From Rufibacter psychrotolerans (lineage in GTDB: Bacteria > Bacteroidota > Bacteroidia > Cytophagales > Hymenobacteraceae), in assembly GCF_016924645.1 (NCBI RefSeq), contig NZ_JAFFJV010000001.1, forward strand, positions 310,001-374,000: a DNA stretch of 64,000 bases, read 5' to 3'. The stretch's first letter is position 1, and the number at the start of each line of letters is the position of its first letter. The notes beneath the pieces were generated by a model. The model was not told where the DNA came from. It saw nothing but the letters and a program-made list of their open reading frames with translations, and searched no databases. The position numbers and the translations under genes were made by a program. This document shows positions 50,900 to 57,600 of this stretch, piece by piece.

Positions 50900-52747
50900 C
50901 TAGTAGGTGAGCAGTTCCACCTTACCGTCCATGGTGGCGGCAAGGAGGCGGCGCTTGGGCAGCACGTTCACGGTGTTCACCATGGAGTTGTCAATCTTGT
51001 GGGCCCAGTTCACCTGGCGGGTCTGCGGGTTGATGCTGTACACCACGCCGCTCTTGGTCCCGAAGAACACGGCGCCGTCCTTTTCAATCAGCATGGAGGG
51101 CACGTGCTCGTACCCAAAGCCGGCGTTCATTCTCCAGGCCAGCTTGGGGGCCGTCTTGCCGGTTTCAAAGGCCACCACCTCGTCTTGCATGGTCTTGCCG
51201 TACACCAGCTTTTTATCGGCCGAAAGGCCCAGCGACTCGCGCACGGTGGCCTCTTTGCTGCGCCACAGCGTTTGCCCCGACTGGCTGTCAATGGCCGTGA
51301 TGAAGCGGTCTGGGGCCACAATGTACACCACGCCGTCATGCGCCACCGGAATGCACATGGCCGGCGAGAACATGCGGTTGGCCGAGCCGTTGTTCCACTT
51401 CCAGGTCAGGGTGCCGTCTTTCTGGTTCACGGCGTAGAGGTGCCGGTCCCAGGCCCCGAAGATCACCTTGCCTTCATACAGCAGCGGGGTGCTCACCACG
51501 GCGCCCTCCAGTCCGCTGAAGGCCCATTTCTCCCGGCCGGTAGCCGCTTCCAGGGCCCTGAACTTGCCGTCTGAGCCGCCAATGTACACCACGCCTTTGG
51601 CTACCAGCGGTGAACCCAGCACCGAGGCGCCCGTCTTGGTTTTCCAGGCCAGTTTCCCTGATTTCGCCTTTAAAGCATAAATGTGCCCGTCACCCGAACC
51701 GAAAATCACCAGGCCTTTATGAACCGCAGGGGAGGAGAACACGCCGCCGCCGGTCTGGAACGTCCAGGCCTTGGTGCCGTCTTTTTCGTTGAGGGCCTCT
51801 ATTTTGCCCACGCTGTTCCCGAAGATCACCAGGCCCTGCGTGTAGACCGGGGTAGAGATCACGTTGGCGTCTGAGTGGTAGCTCCAGGCTTTCTTGGTGG
51901 AGGCGTACGTCTGGTTCACCGCAAAGGAAGGGCGCGGGTAGGTTTTGCCGTTGGAGTAGTCACGGGGCCCCAGGGCCAGGCGGCGCCACACCGGTTTGGT
52001 GCCCACGCCGGGCGTGCGCTCCGCAAACAACACCGAGTCTTGCCGCATCTCTACCAGGTTGTACCCGCCCACGGCGGCTTTGGCCCTGAGGTTAGAGCGC
52101 CCCATGGTGCCGGGCAGGCCTTCAGAATCGGCTACGCGGTTCTGGTGGCCGTGCCCGCAGATGGTGTACTGGGTGTTGTACTGCTTCAGGCGGTCAATAG
52201 CGTCGTACCAGTTGTCCAGGCCGTTGTCCAGCGGGTAGTGGTTCACAAACACAATGGGCTGATTCTTGGGCGTTTTGGCCAGAACGCTGTCTAACCAAAC
52301 CGTGGCATCGCGGGGAATGTGCCCGTCTGACATGCGCACGTACGGGCCCGAGGCGCAGCCAATGAACTTGATGCCCTGGTGCTCAAACACGAATTTATCG
52401 GAACCAAACTCCCTGATGAAGCTCACCCCACCCGACTCTGACCAGCCGGTGTCATGGTTGCCGGGCACAATATAGTAAGGCACTTTGAGCTTGCTGATGA
52501 TCTGCTTGGCCACTTTCAGTTCCTGGTCGGTGCCCATCTCGGTGATGTCGCCGGTGAGCAGCACAAAGTCAATGTTGGGTTGCTGGTTAATGTCGGCGAT
52601 GGTGCGTTCCAGGTCTTCTTCGGCCACGCCGTTGGGGGAGCCCACGTGCGTATCAGTGACAAAGGCGTACCGGAACGATTGGGCCAGTCCGGTGGTAGCG
52701 GTTGTGAGCCAGCCGCAAAGGAGGAGCAGGAGGGGGAGTTTTTTCAT
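50900..52747 (-). CDS. Secreted metallophosphoesterase fused to a PQQ-like beta-propeller
   Basis: About 615 residues from the ATG at 52747 (signal peptide MKKLPLLLLLCGWLTTATTG). Residues about 25-270 are a calcineurin-like phosphoesterase: VTDTHVG, LLTGDITE, VPGNHDTG, FVNHYP and CGHGHQN give all metal-binding motifs. Residues about 300-615 are a PQQ-like beta-propeller of WD-type blades: WSYHSDANVISTPVYTQGLV, WTFQTGGGVFSSPAVHKGLV, WKTKTGASVLGSPLVAKGVV, WAFSGLEGAVVSTPLLYEGK and further. Fusion of a phosphoesterase to such a propeller is unusual; it may bind substrate or a partner. It is exported to the periplasm. Confidence 0.93.
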   Translation of the reverse strand: MKKLPLLLLLCGWLTTATTGLAQSFRYAFVTDTHVGSPNGVAEEDLERTIADINQQPNIDFVLLTGDITEMGTDQELKVAKQIISKLKVPYYIVPGNHDTGWSESGGVSFIREFGSDKFVFEHQGIKFIGCASGPYVRMSDGHIPRDATVWLDSVLAKTPKNQPIVFVNHYPLDNGLDNWYDAIDRLKQYNTQYTICGHGHQNRVADSEGLPGTMGRSNLRAKAAVGGYNLVEMRQDSVLFAERTPGVGTKPVWRRLALGPRDYSNGKTYPRPSFAVNQTYASTKKAWSYHSDANVISTPVYTQGLVIFGNSVGKIEALNEKDGTKAWTFQTGGGVFSSPAVHKGLVIFGSGDGHIYALKAKSGKLAWKTKTGASVLGSPLVAKGVVYIGGSDGKFRALEAATGREKWAFSGLEGAVVSTPLLYEGKVIFGAWDRHLYAVNQKDGTLTWKWNNGSANRMFSPAMCIPVAHDGVVYIVAPDRFITAIDSQSGQTLWRSKEATVRESLGLSADKKLVYGKTMQDEVVAFETGKTAPKLAWRMNAGFGYEHVPSMLIEKDGAVFFGTKSGVVYSINPQTRQVNWAHKIDNSMVNTVNVLPKRRLLAATMDGKVELLTY

Positions 52748-52856
52748 ACAAACAGGTTGTGGTAAGTTGCCGGCGAATATCTGTAAATGCCCCCTTATTT
52801 TCAACGCTCGGCCTAAAATGATGGAATTTAGGCGCTGTGGCCCAGCTCCTGCCGGT

Positions 52857-52892
52857 GTTTCAAGCACGTTTTCAGGAAAACCGGGCTAAACA
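52857..52892. repeat. P36 palindromic repeat
   Basis: 36 nt: GTTTCAAGCACGTTTTCAG then GAAAACCGGGCTAAACA. It lies in the divergent gap, 110 bases from the phosphoesterase start. Confidence 0.7.
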
Positions 52893-52996
52893 GAAAACCG
52901 GCCGCCGCAGCCAGGCAGGGGCAGATGCTTTTAAGGCCCCGGTGCGATTTAGGCTAATTTCTGTAACTTAGAGCCAGAACCAAACCAGAACAGACC

Positions 52997-53287
52997 GTGC
53001 CACAATACCTCATCACCGCCTTTGATTACACCGACGACCAAGCCCTGGACCGCCGCATGGCCACCCGCCCCGCCCACCTGGAAATGGTGAAGCAGCTCAA
53101 GGCTACCGGCAACTTTATCTTAGGGGGTGCCATGCTGAGCCCCGAGGACAAAATGATAGGCTCTACCCTGGTGGTGGAGTTTGAAAACGAAGCTGCCGTG
53201 CAGCAGTACCTGGCCCAGGAGCCGTATCTCCTCCAGAAAGTCTGGGAAAAAGTAGACGTGAAGCCCTTCCGGGTGGCCACCGTGTAA
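52997..53287 (+). CDS. YciI-like protein
   Basis: 96 residues from a GTG start. MPQYLITAFDYTDDQALDRR, then RPAHLEMVKQLKATGNFILG, GAMLSPEDKMIGSTLVVEFE and AQEPYLLQKVWEKVDVKPFR is the ferredoxin-like fold of YciI (the R-x-H and D/E residues in TRPAHLEMV are conserved). YciI proteins are small cytoplasmic enzymes of uncertain role, sometimes linked to lactone or halogenated-aromatic breakdown. It is monocistronic and followed by a near-perfect P36 hairpin. Confidence 0.92.
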   Translation: MPQYLITAFDYTDDQALDRRMATRPAHLEMVKQLKATGNFILGGAMLSPEDKMIGSTLVVEFENEAAVQQYLAQEPYLLQKVWEKVDVKPFRVATV

Positions 53288-53330
53288 GTAGGTAAAGTGC
53301 TCCTGCCTACCGGAATACGCAAAGTAAAAG

Positions 53331-53372
53331 ATCGTTTAGGGCTTGTTTCCATGAAAACAAGCCCTAAACGAT
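53331..53372. terminator. Extended P36 hairpin after the YciI gene
   Basis: ATCGTTTAGGGCTTGTTT pairs perfectly with AAACAAGCCCTAAACGAT (18 bp), loop CCATGA. The P36 core is 53334-53369. It starts 44 bases after the YciI stop. Confidence 0.8.
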
Positions 53373-53398
53373 GAAATAGTATCACAGTATTTACTTTG

Positions 53399-53460
53399 GC
53401 GCGGAAGTTCCTTCCGTGCCTTTATAGGTTTGGGCAAGGCACGGAAGTAACCTCCGCGCC
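53399..53460. repeat. 25-bp inverted repeat, not of the P36 type
   Basis: Arms 53399-53423 (GGCGCGGAAGTTCCTTCCGT...) and 53436-53460 pair with two mismatches over 25 bases, with a 12-base spacer. Each arm contains a smaller palindrome (GGAAG...CTTCC). It differs from every other repeat in the window and may be a REP-like element or bidirectional terminator. Confidence 0.75.
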
Positions 53461-53517
53461 AGAGAGATCCGCTCTATGGTGTTTGGCAGAGCGATCAATG
53501 AAGCAGCATTGACCAAT

Positions 53518-54501
53518 CTACAAATACCAAAGGTCTGACGAGGCAGGTCTCAGATAGACGGTATCTCCTTGGACCAGGGAACGCACGCCGGTTCTTACCA
53601 CTACTGGAAAGTTCTCTACGGTAGTCTCTACCTCATAGTAGCTTCCGAAGAACGTGACCTTATTTACGGTGGCAGAACTGCCTTTCTTTTCCTCTACTTC
53701 CAGCACCAAATCCTCGGGCCGCAGCAACAGGCTTTTACCGTTATTACTATTTGCTGTTGCTCCGGTAATAGCCAAGGCTTGGTCTGGAGCCAGCAGATTG
53801 TACTTCCCGAACAACCCGGCCACGTAGGTATTGACAGGTTGCCGGTAAACTTCCTCCGGGGTGCCTTGCTGTACTAGTTGGCCGTCTTTCATCACCAGGA
53901 TCTGGTCTGCCCAGGAAAGCGTGTCCTGCGGGTCATGGGAGATCATAAGGCAGGTAATGTCCAGCTCCTCGGCCAGGTCGTGCAGAATGGTTTTGAGGGT
54001 GTTCTTGTGGCCGGTGTCCAGGTTGGAGAAGGGCTCGTCCAGCAGGAGCAGGCTCGGCGAGGTGAGCAACAGGCGGGCCAGCGCAATCCGTTGGCGTTCG
54101 CCGCCCGACAGCTGGTCGGTTCTGCGTTGGAGCAGGTGCCGGATGTGGCAGAGCTCATACAGGGCATCGGCCTCTTCCTGCGGCAGGGTGTTGGCGTACC
54201 GCAGCACCTGTTCTACCCGCAGGAACTCGGCTAACTCAAACTGCTGCGACAGGTAGGCAATGCCCGGGTGGCCGGCCACCAGTTTCTCGGCGGGTCCTTT
54301 TACCCGCTCTTCCTGGAACAGGACCTGGCCCGCATCGGGCTGTACCAGACCGGCGATGATCTTGAGCAGGGTACTCTTCCCTGAGCCGGTTTCGCCGGCC
54401 ACGGCAATGTTCTGGAACGCCTGCTGGGTAAAGCTGATGTTGGTGAGCACCGCTTCTTTTTCGCCCTGCTTGGTGATTCCGGCTACTTCTAAAAAGGTCA
54501 T
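53518..54501 (-). CDS. ABC transporter ATP-binding protein with TOBE-like C-terminus
   Basis: About 327 residues from the ATG at 54501; an ATG at 54531 overlapping the upstream stop (TAATG) would add ten residues. Walker A is GETGSGKST, the signature LSGGERQRIALARLL, Walker B LLLLDEPFSNLD, and the switch His is in MISHDPQD. Residues about 250-327 look like the TOBE/regulatory domain of PotA/FbpC-type import ATPases (KSLLLRPEDLVLEVEEKKGS). No permease or binding protein is encoded nearby, so the partner is unknown. It probably serves an importer, but an orphan role is possible. Confidence 0.9.
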   Translation of the reverse strand: MTFLEVAGITKQGEKEAVLTNISFTQQAFQNIAVAGETGSGKSTLLKIIAGLVQPDAGQVLFQEERVKGPAEKLVAGHPGIAYLSQQFELAEFLRVEQVLRYANTLPQEEADALYELCHIRHLLQRRTDQLSGGERQRIALARLLLTSPSLLLLDEPFSNLDTGHKNTLKTILHDLAEELDITCLMISHDPQDTLSWADQILVMKDGQLVQQGTPEEVYRQPVNTYVAGLFGKYNLLAPDQALAITGATANSNNGKSLLLRPEDLVLEVEEKKGSSATVNKVTFFGSYYEVETTVENFPVVVRTGVRSLVQGDTVYLRPASSDLWYL

Positions 54502-54530
54502 ATGGTAAAAAGGGGGGGCCTGCGCCGGCA

Positions 54531-55094
54531 TTAGGAGGCCTGCGTAGCCACGGGCGTTAACTGAAGTTCTTCCGCGTGGGGCTGCAGGGTCTGGATGATA
54601 AAGTCAATGTGCGCGGCCAGGTCTACGCCCAGGAGGTCGGCGCCAAGGCGCACCTCGCCCCGGTCTACCGAGGCGGCAAAGCTGGCCTGCTTCAGCTTCT
54701 TCAACACCGATTTCGCCTCCAGCCCCACCAGCCGCTGCGGCCTGACCTGGGCACAGGCCACCACAAACCCGGTAATCTCGTCGCAGCCCAGCAGGGCTTT
54801 GTCCAGAAGGCTTTCGTGGGCCACGCCCCAGTGGCTGTAGTGCGCCGAGATGGCGTGGGCCATTTCTTCCTCGCCCCGTTCGCGCAGCAAGTCCACAATC
54901 ACGTGCGGGTGCCGGTCTGGGAAAGCTTCGTAGTCGGCGTCGTGCAGCAGGCCGGTGTTGCCCCACTGGTCCACGTCTTGTCCTAATTTCTGGGCGTACG
55001 CCCTGAGTACCAGTTCAACGGTGCGGGCGTGGCGGAGCAGGCTTTCGCCTTTGGTGTATTGTTGTAAGATATGAAACGCTTCTTCTCTGGTCAT
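54531..55094 (-). CDS. HD-domain phosphohydrolase-like protein
   Basis: About 187 residues from the ATG at 55094. The metal-binding motifs are RHARTVE (H), GLLHDADYE (HD) and IVDLL...HAISAHYSHWG, the pattern of small HD hydrolases of the YqeK/uncharacterised group. It probably acts on a nucleotide or small phosphoester. It is translationally linked to the ABC ATPase gene that follows. Confidence 0.9.
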   Translation of the reverse strand: MTREEAFHILQQYTKGESLLRHARTVELVLRAYAQKLGQDVDQWGNTGLLHDADYEAFPDRHPHVIVDLLRERGEEEMAHAISAHYSHWGVAHESLLDKALLGCDEITGFVVACAQVRPQRLVGLEAKSVLKKLKQASFAASVDRGEVRLGADLLGVDLAAHIDFIIQTLQPHAEELQLTPVATQAS

Positions 55095-55164
55095 GGTGTG
55101 CAAGTTAAGACCAGTAAGATAGCCCTGAACCCGCTCCCGCGCAACTTTAGAGCGGAAAGCGGCT

Positions 55165-55200
55165 GTTTTAGGGCTGTTTTCCGGAGAATGGCCCCCAAAC
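55165..55200. repeat. P36 palindromic repeat
   Basis: 36 nt: GTTTTAGGGCTGTTTTCCG then GAGAATGGCCCCCAAAC. Flanked by GGCT and GGAGCC. It lies in the gap between the His8-tail gene and the HD gene, 44 bases 3' of the former. Confidence 0.8.
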
Positions 55201-55244
55201 AGGAGCCCTTTGGAGCTCAACAACCAGGGCCCGCCCGCAAGCGC

Positions 55245-55481
55245 TTAATGGTGATGGTGGTGGTGATGGTGGTCGTCGTCCTCGGGTTTGGCGCGCAGGT
55301 TCTGGATGGAGCCAAACACAAACAACACGCCCCAGCACAGGTAGAGGTAGTTGAACGACTCTACTTCCTTGCCCCACAGGTGCAGGAACAGGTGCGCCAA
55401 AGCCGACATCACCAGTCCGGTCACGGCAATGAACTGGAACGAGTTCATGGCCTTGGGGTTGTATATTTTAAACCATTCCAT
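55245..55481 (-). CDS. Small two-helix membrane protein with natural His8 C-terminus
   Basis: 78 residues: MEWFKIYNPKAMNSFQFIAV, two membrane segments (about 17-36 and 45-62), then AKPEDDD followed by eight consecutive His codons (mixed CAC/CAT) and the stop. The DDDHHHHHHHH tail on the cytoplasmic side should bind Ni, Zn or Cu, or act as a pH-sensitive tail. I do not recognise a family. The mixed codons argue against a cloning artefact. Confidence 0.82.
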   Translation of the reverse strand: MEWFKIYNPKAMNSFQFIAVTGLVMSALAHLFLHLWGKEVESFNYLYLCWGVLFVFGSIQNLRAKPEDDDHHHHHHHH

Positions 55482-55844
55482 AAGCAGGTACTGTAAGCGA
55501 CCCCTGGTTGGCAGAAGCCGCGGTGCGTGTTTTCTAACGTATACGGATATTTGGGCCGGCGGGGCAAACTACCTCGGCGGCGTTGCGGTGCCACGGCTGA
55601 AAGGGGCCCTGGCAGAGGGCCCGGCGCTGATTGGGCAAGCTACAGGTAGCTTGCCTTTCATGGCCGCCGCCCGGCCAAAGGTAGTCATTTTGGAGCAGCT
55701 ATTTCCCCTTGGCCGGGCCGTTACGGGGTGATCTGCCTTGCGGCGGGACCCTAAAAGCCTTTCGGCCGCTCCTGAAACAAGCAAAAACCAGCAGAGGCCC
55801 CGGGTAGTGGGGCCTCTGCTGGTGTAAGGGTATATAGAGAGAGG
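55482..55844. other. Intergenic region with two hairpins
   Basis: 363 bases, no gene supported. A 10-bp hairpin with a two-base loop (GGCAAGCTAC/GTAGCTTGCC, 55634-55655) and a 15-bp terminator (55787-55823) lie here. The plus-strand frame over 55351-55731 has no protein-like features. Confidence 0.6.
55787..55823 (-). terminator. Intrinsic terminator of the small secreted protein gene
   Basis: ACCAGCAGAGGCCCC and GGGGCCTCTGCTGGT pair perfectly (15 bp, seven-base loop). On the minus strand it is followed by TTTTTGC. Bidirectional use is possible. Confidence 0.8.
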
Positions 55845-56231
55845 TTACTTCTTGGCGTTAGGAGTTACTTCCTGCACCAGGGTTAAGAAGTTGCCCTCGG
55901 GCTTGGCTTTGAACTCGGCGTAGGCTTCTACCTGGCGGGAGCTCAGAATCCGGAAGAGCTTGTTTTCAAACTCCTCGTCAATCTCCCGCAGCCGGGCCTC
56001 CCGGCTTTCCGCATCCTCGTTTCGGGCCACCTCGGCGGCCTTGGACAAACGCTCCAGGTTTAAGTTCCGGATCATCAGGTACTCGTTCTCATTCAACCCC
56101 ATGGCCTCAACCATTAAGCGGGAAACCGAAGCAGAGGTTTTCTCTACCGCCTCGTTCTTGGGAGCAGTTTGTGCCGCTGCGCCACAGGCGAAGGCAGCAA
56201 CCAAGCAGAAAGAAAGAAAAAGCTTTTTCAT
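55845..56231 (-). CDS. Small secreted protein of unknown function
   Basis: 128 residues with a signal peptide (MKKLFLSFCLVAAFACGAAAQ). The mature part is helical and acidic (LMVEAMGLNENEYLMIRNLN, then EIDEEFENKLFRILSSRQVE and AYAEFKAKPEGNFLTL), a pattern common in Bacteroidota periplasmic helical-bundle proteins of the Spy/CpxP-like type. Function not assignable. Its terminator is at 55787-55823. Confidence 0.78.
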   Translation of the reverse strand: MKKLFLSFCLVAAFACGAAAQTAPKNEAVEKTSASVSRLMVEAMGLNENEYLMIRNLNLERLSKAAEVARNEDAESREARLREIDEEFENKLFRILSSRQVEAYAEFKAKPEGNFLTLVQEVTPNAKK

Positions 56232-56575
56232 GACCTGAAATCTTGTAGATGAAGCGTTTGGTGTGTACGGTTAAGGGTCTTGGAAATATCTTATACTAAA
56301 GTTTCTTCTATCTACGCTACTTTGCTGCCAGGGTTGAGCCAATCTGCGCAAATGCGCTTTTTCTGAGCAGATTCAAACCAGAAAATTTTCAGAGTTCAAT
56401 TTACAGGGTGGTGGTTTGGGAATATGACCCGGCTTAGCACTAAAGCAGGAAGCCGGGCCAGTGCAGTGGCACTGGGCTGCCGGGGAGTGAACTGCCCTAA
56501 AAAAATCACCCTGTTTCAGGGCCGTTTTTAGGAAAACGGCCCTGAAACAGGGTGGTAAAAATGCAACCTCAGGGG
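56232..56575. other. Intergenic region rich in hairpins
   Basis: 344 bases. Besides the P36 hairpin (56507-56554) it holds two small stems: CCCGGCTT/AAGCCGGG (56428-56457) and CCAGTGC/GCACTGG (56458-56475). No gene is supported. Confidence 0.65.
56507..56554. terminator. Extended P36 hairpin with 22-bp perfect stem
   Basis: CACCCTGTTTCAGGGCCGTT... and its complement pair over 22 bases with a TAGG loop; P36 core 56513-56548. It is flanked by A tracts and T-rich sequence on the minus strand, 22 bases beyond the PorP/SprF stop, so it should terminate that transcript. Confidence 0.85.
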
Positions 56576-57595
56576 TTACCAGAGCCACTCAGGGCAGAGC
56601 ACGCGGGCTTTGTTCCGGAGCTTAATGCCCACCACCAGCTCATGGCTGCCGGCGCTGGCGCTGTTCAATCCAGAGGTGGTGAGGTCATACGAGTAGCCAA
56701 AGTCCAGGACGTGGTTCACGTTTACCCCGGCCAGGGCCGCCACCGCATCGCCGTGCCGGTAAGAGACGCCCGCCCAGAACCGGTTGGCGTACGTCATCTT
56801 CGCGTTCACGTCCACCGCCAGGGGACTGGGGCTGGCCAGCTTCAGCATCACCGAGGGCTCGAACGACAAGTCATACCTGACCCTGAAGCGGTAGCCGGCA
56901 GTCATGAAGAAGTGGGGCTGCAGCTTTTGCTCCGCCTCAAGCGGGCCTTCGCTCTGCGAGATGCGGGTAGTAAGCAGCTGGGCCGCCGAAACGCCCACGT
57001 AGAAGTAGTCTGAGTACACCCAAGTGCCCAGGCCCAGGTCAAAGTTGGTGCGGCTCATGGTGCCGGGCCGCAGCGTGGGGTCCTGCTGGTGGTTCAGCCG
57101 GATGGCGTTGGCATCCAGCCGCGTCTGCACCACGCCCCCCAACAAACCCACCGACATGTTCACCCGCCGGGTAATGGGGTGGTGGTACGCGTATGTGAGG
57201 CTGGCGTTGGTGGTGCTCAGGGGGCCGGTTTTGTCTACCTGGGCCATGGCCCCGAACCCGTGGTGCGCGCGGGCCTTGTGGTAGCGGGTAGCGCGCGGGT
57301 TCTTGGACGGCATGCGGGGAATGAACCCCTTGCCGGTGCCGGGCCCGTTGGGCGAGTTGCGGTCGCTGGTCCCGAAGGACGAGTGCCCGCTCACGTAATA
57401 GCTCACGGGGGCTCCCTCAATGCCCACCCACTGCCGGCGCGTCCCAAACCGCACATCGGTGTAGCTTTCAATCCCCGAGAGGGCGGGGTTCAGCAAAAAG
57501 TTGTTGAACAGGTACTGGCTGTACTGCGCTTTCTGCTGCGCCATGGCCGGAGCCCACAGGGCAAACAGGAATACGATGGTGGCAAGCTTCTTCAT
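56576..57595 (-). CDS. PorP/SprF-family type IX secretion membrane protein
   Basis: 339 residues with a signal peptide (MKKLATIVFLFALWAPAMAQ). QYSQYLFNNFLLNPALSGIE is the opening signature of the PorP/SprF family, followed by barrel strands (VRFGTRRQWVGIEGAPVSYY, MSVGLLGGVVQTRLDANAIR, YDLSFEPSVMLKLASPSPLA) and a closing VVGIKLRNKARV. It sits in the outer membrane. SprF-like proteins are needed for export or surface attachment of one neighbouring type B (CHU_C) cargo; here the cargo is the large gene just upstream on the same strand, five bases away. Confidence 0.93.
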   Translation of the reverse strand: MKKLATIVFLFALWAPAMAQQKAQYSQYLFNNFLLNPALSGIESYTDVRFGTRRQWVGIEGAPVSYYVSGHSSFGTSDRNSPNGPGTGKGFIPRMPSKNPRATRYHKARAHHGFGAMAQVDKTGPLSTTNASLTYAYHHPITRRVNMSVGLLGGVVQTRLDANAIRLNHQQDPTLRPGTMSRTNFDLGLGTWVYSDYFYVGVSAAQLLTTRISQSEGPLEAEQKLQPHFFMTAGYRFRVRYDLSFEPSVMLKLASPSPLAVDVNAKMTYANRFWAGVSYRHGDAVAALAGVNVNHVLDFGYSYDLTTSGLNSASAGSHELVVGIKLRNKARVLCPEWLW

Positions 57596-57600
57596 CTGGC

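Noticed and set aside
50656..50943. 96-residue extension of the outer-membrane receptor
   Set aside because: It would place the signal peptide inside the protein and runs through the P36 copy and the terminator of the next gene.
55245..55268. His8 codons as a vector-derived tag
   Set aside because: The codons are mixed, the surrounding sequence is continuous with the genome, and no vector sequence is seen.
55351..55731. 126-codon plus-strand frame
   Set aside because: Opposite the His8-tail gene, then through a hairpin; no domain seen.
6860..56554. The 36-nt repeats as a CRISPR array
   Set aside because: Length would fit a CRISPR repeat, but copies are single, hundreds to thousands of bases apart, drift in sequence, and no cas gene is present.
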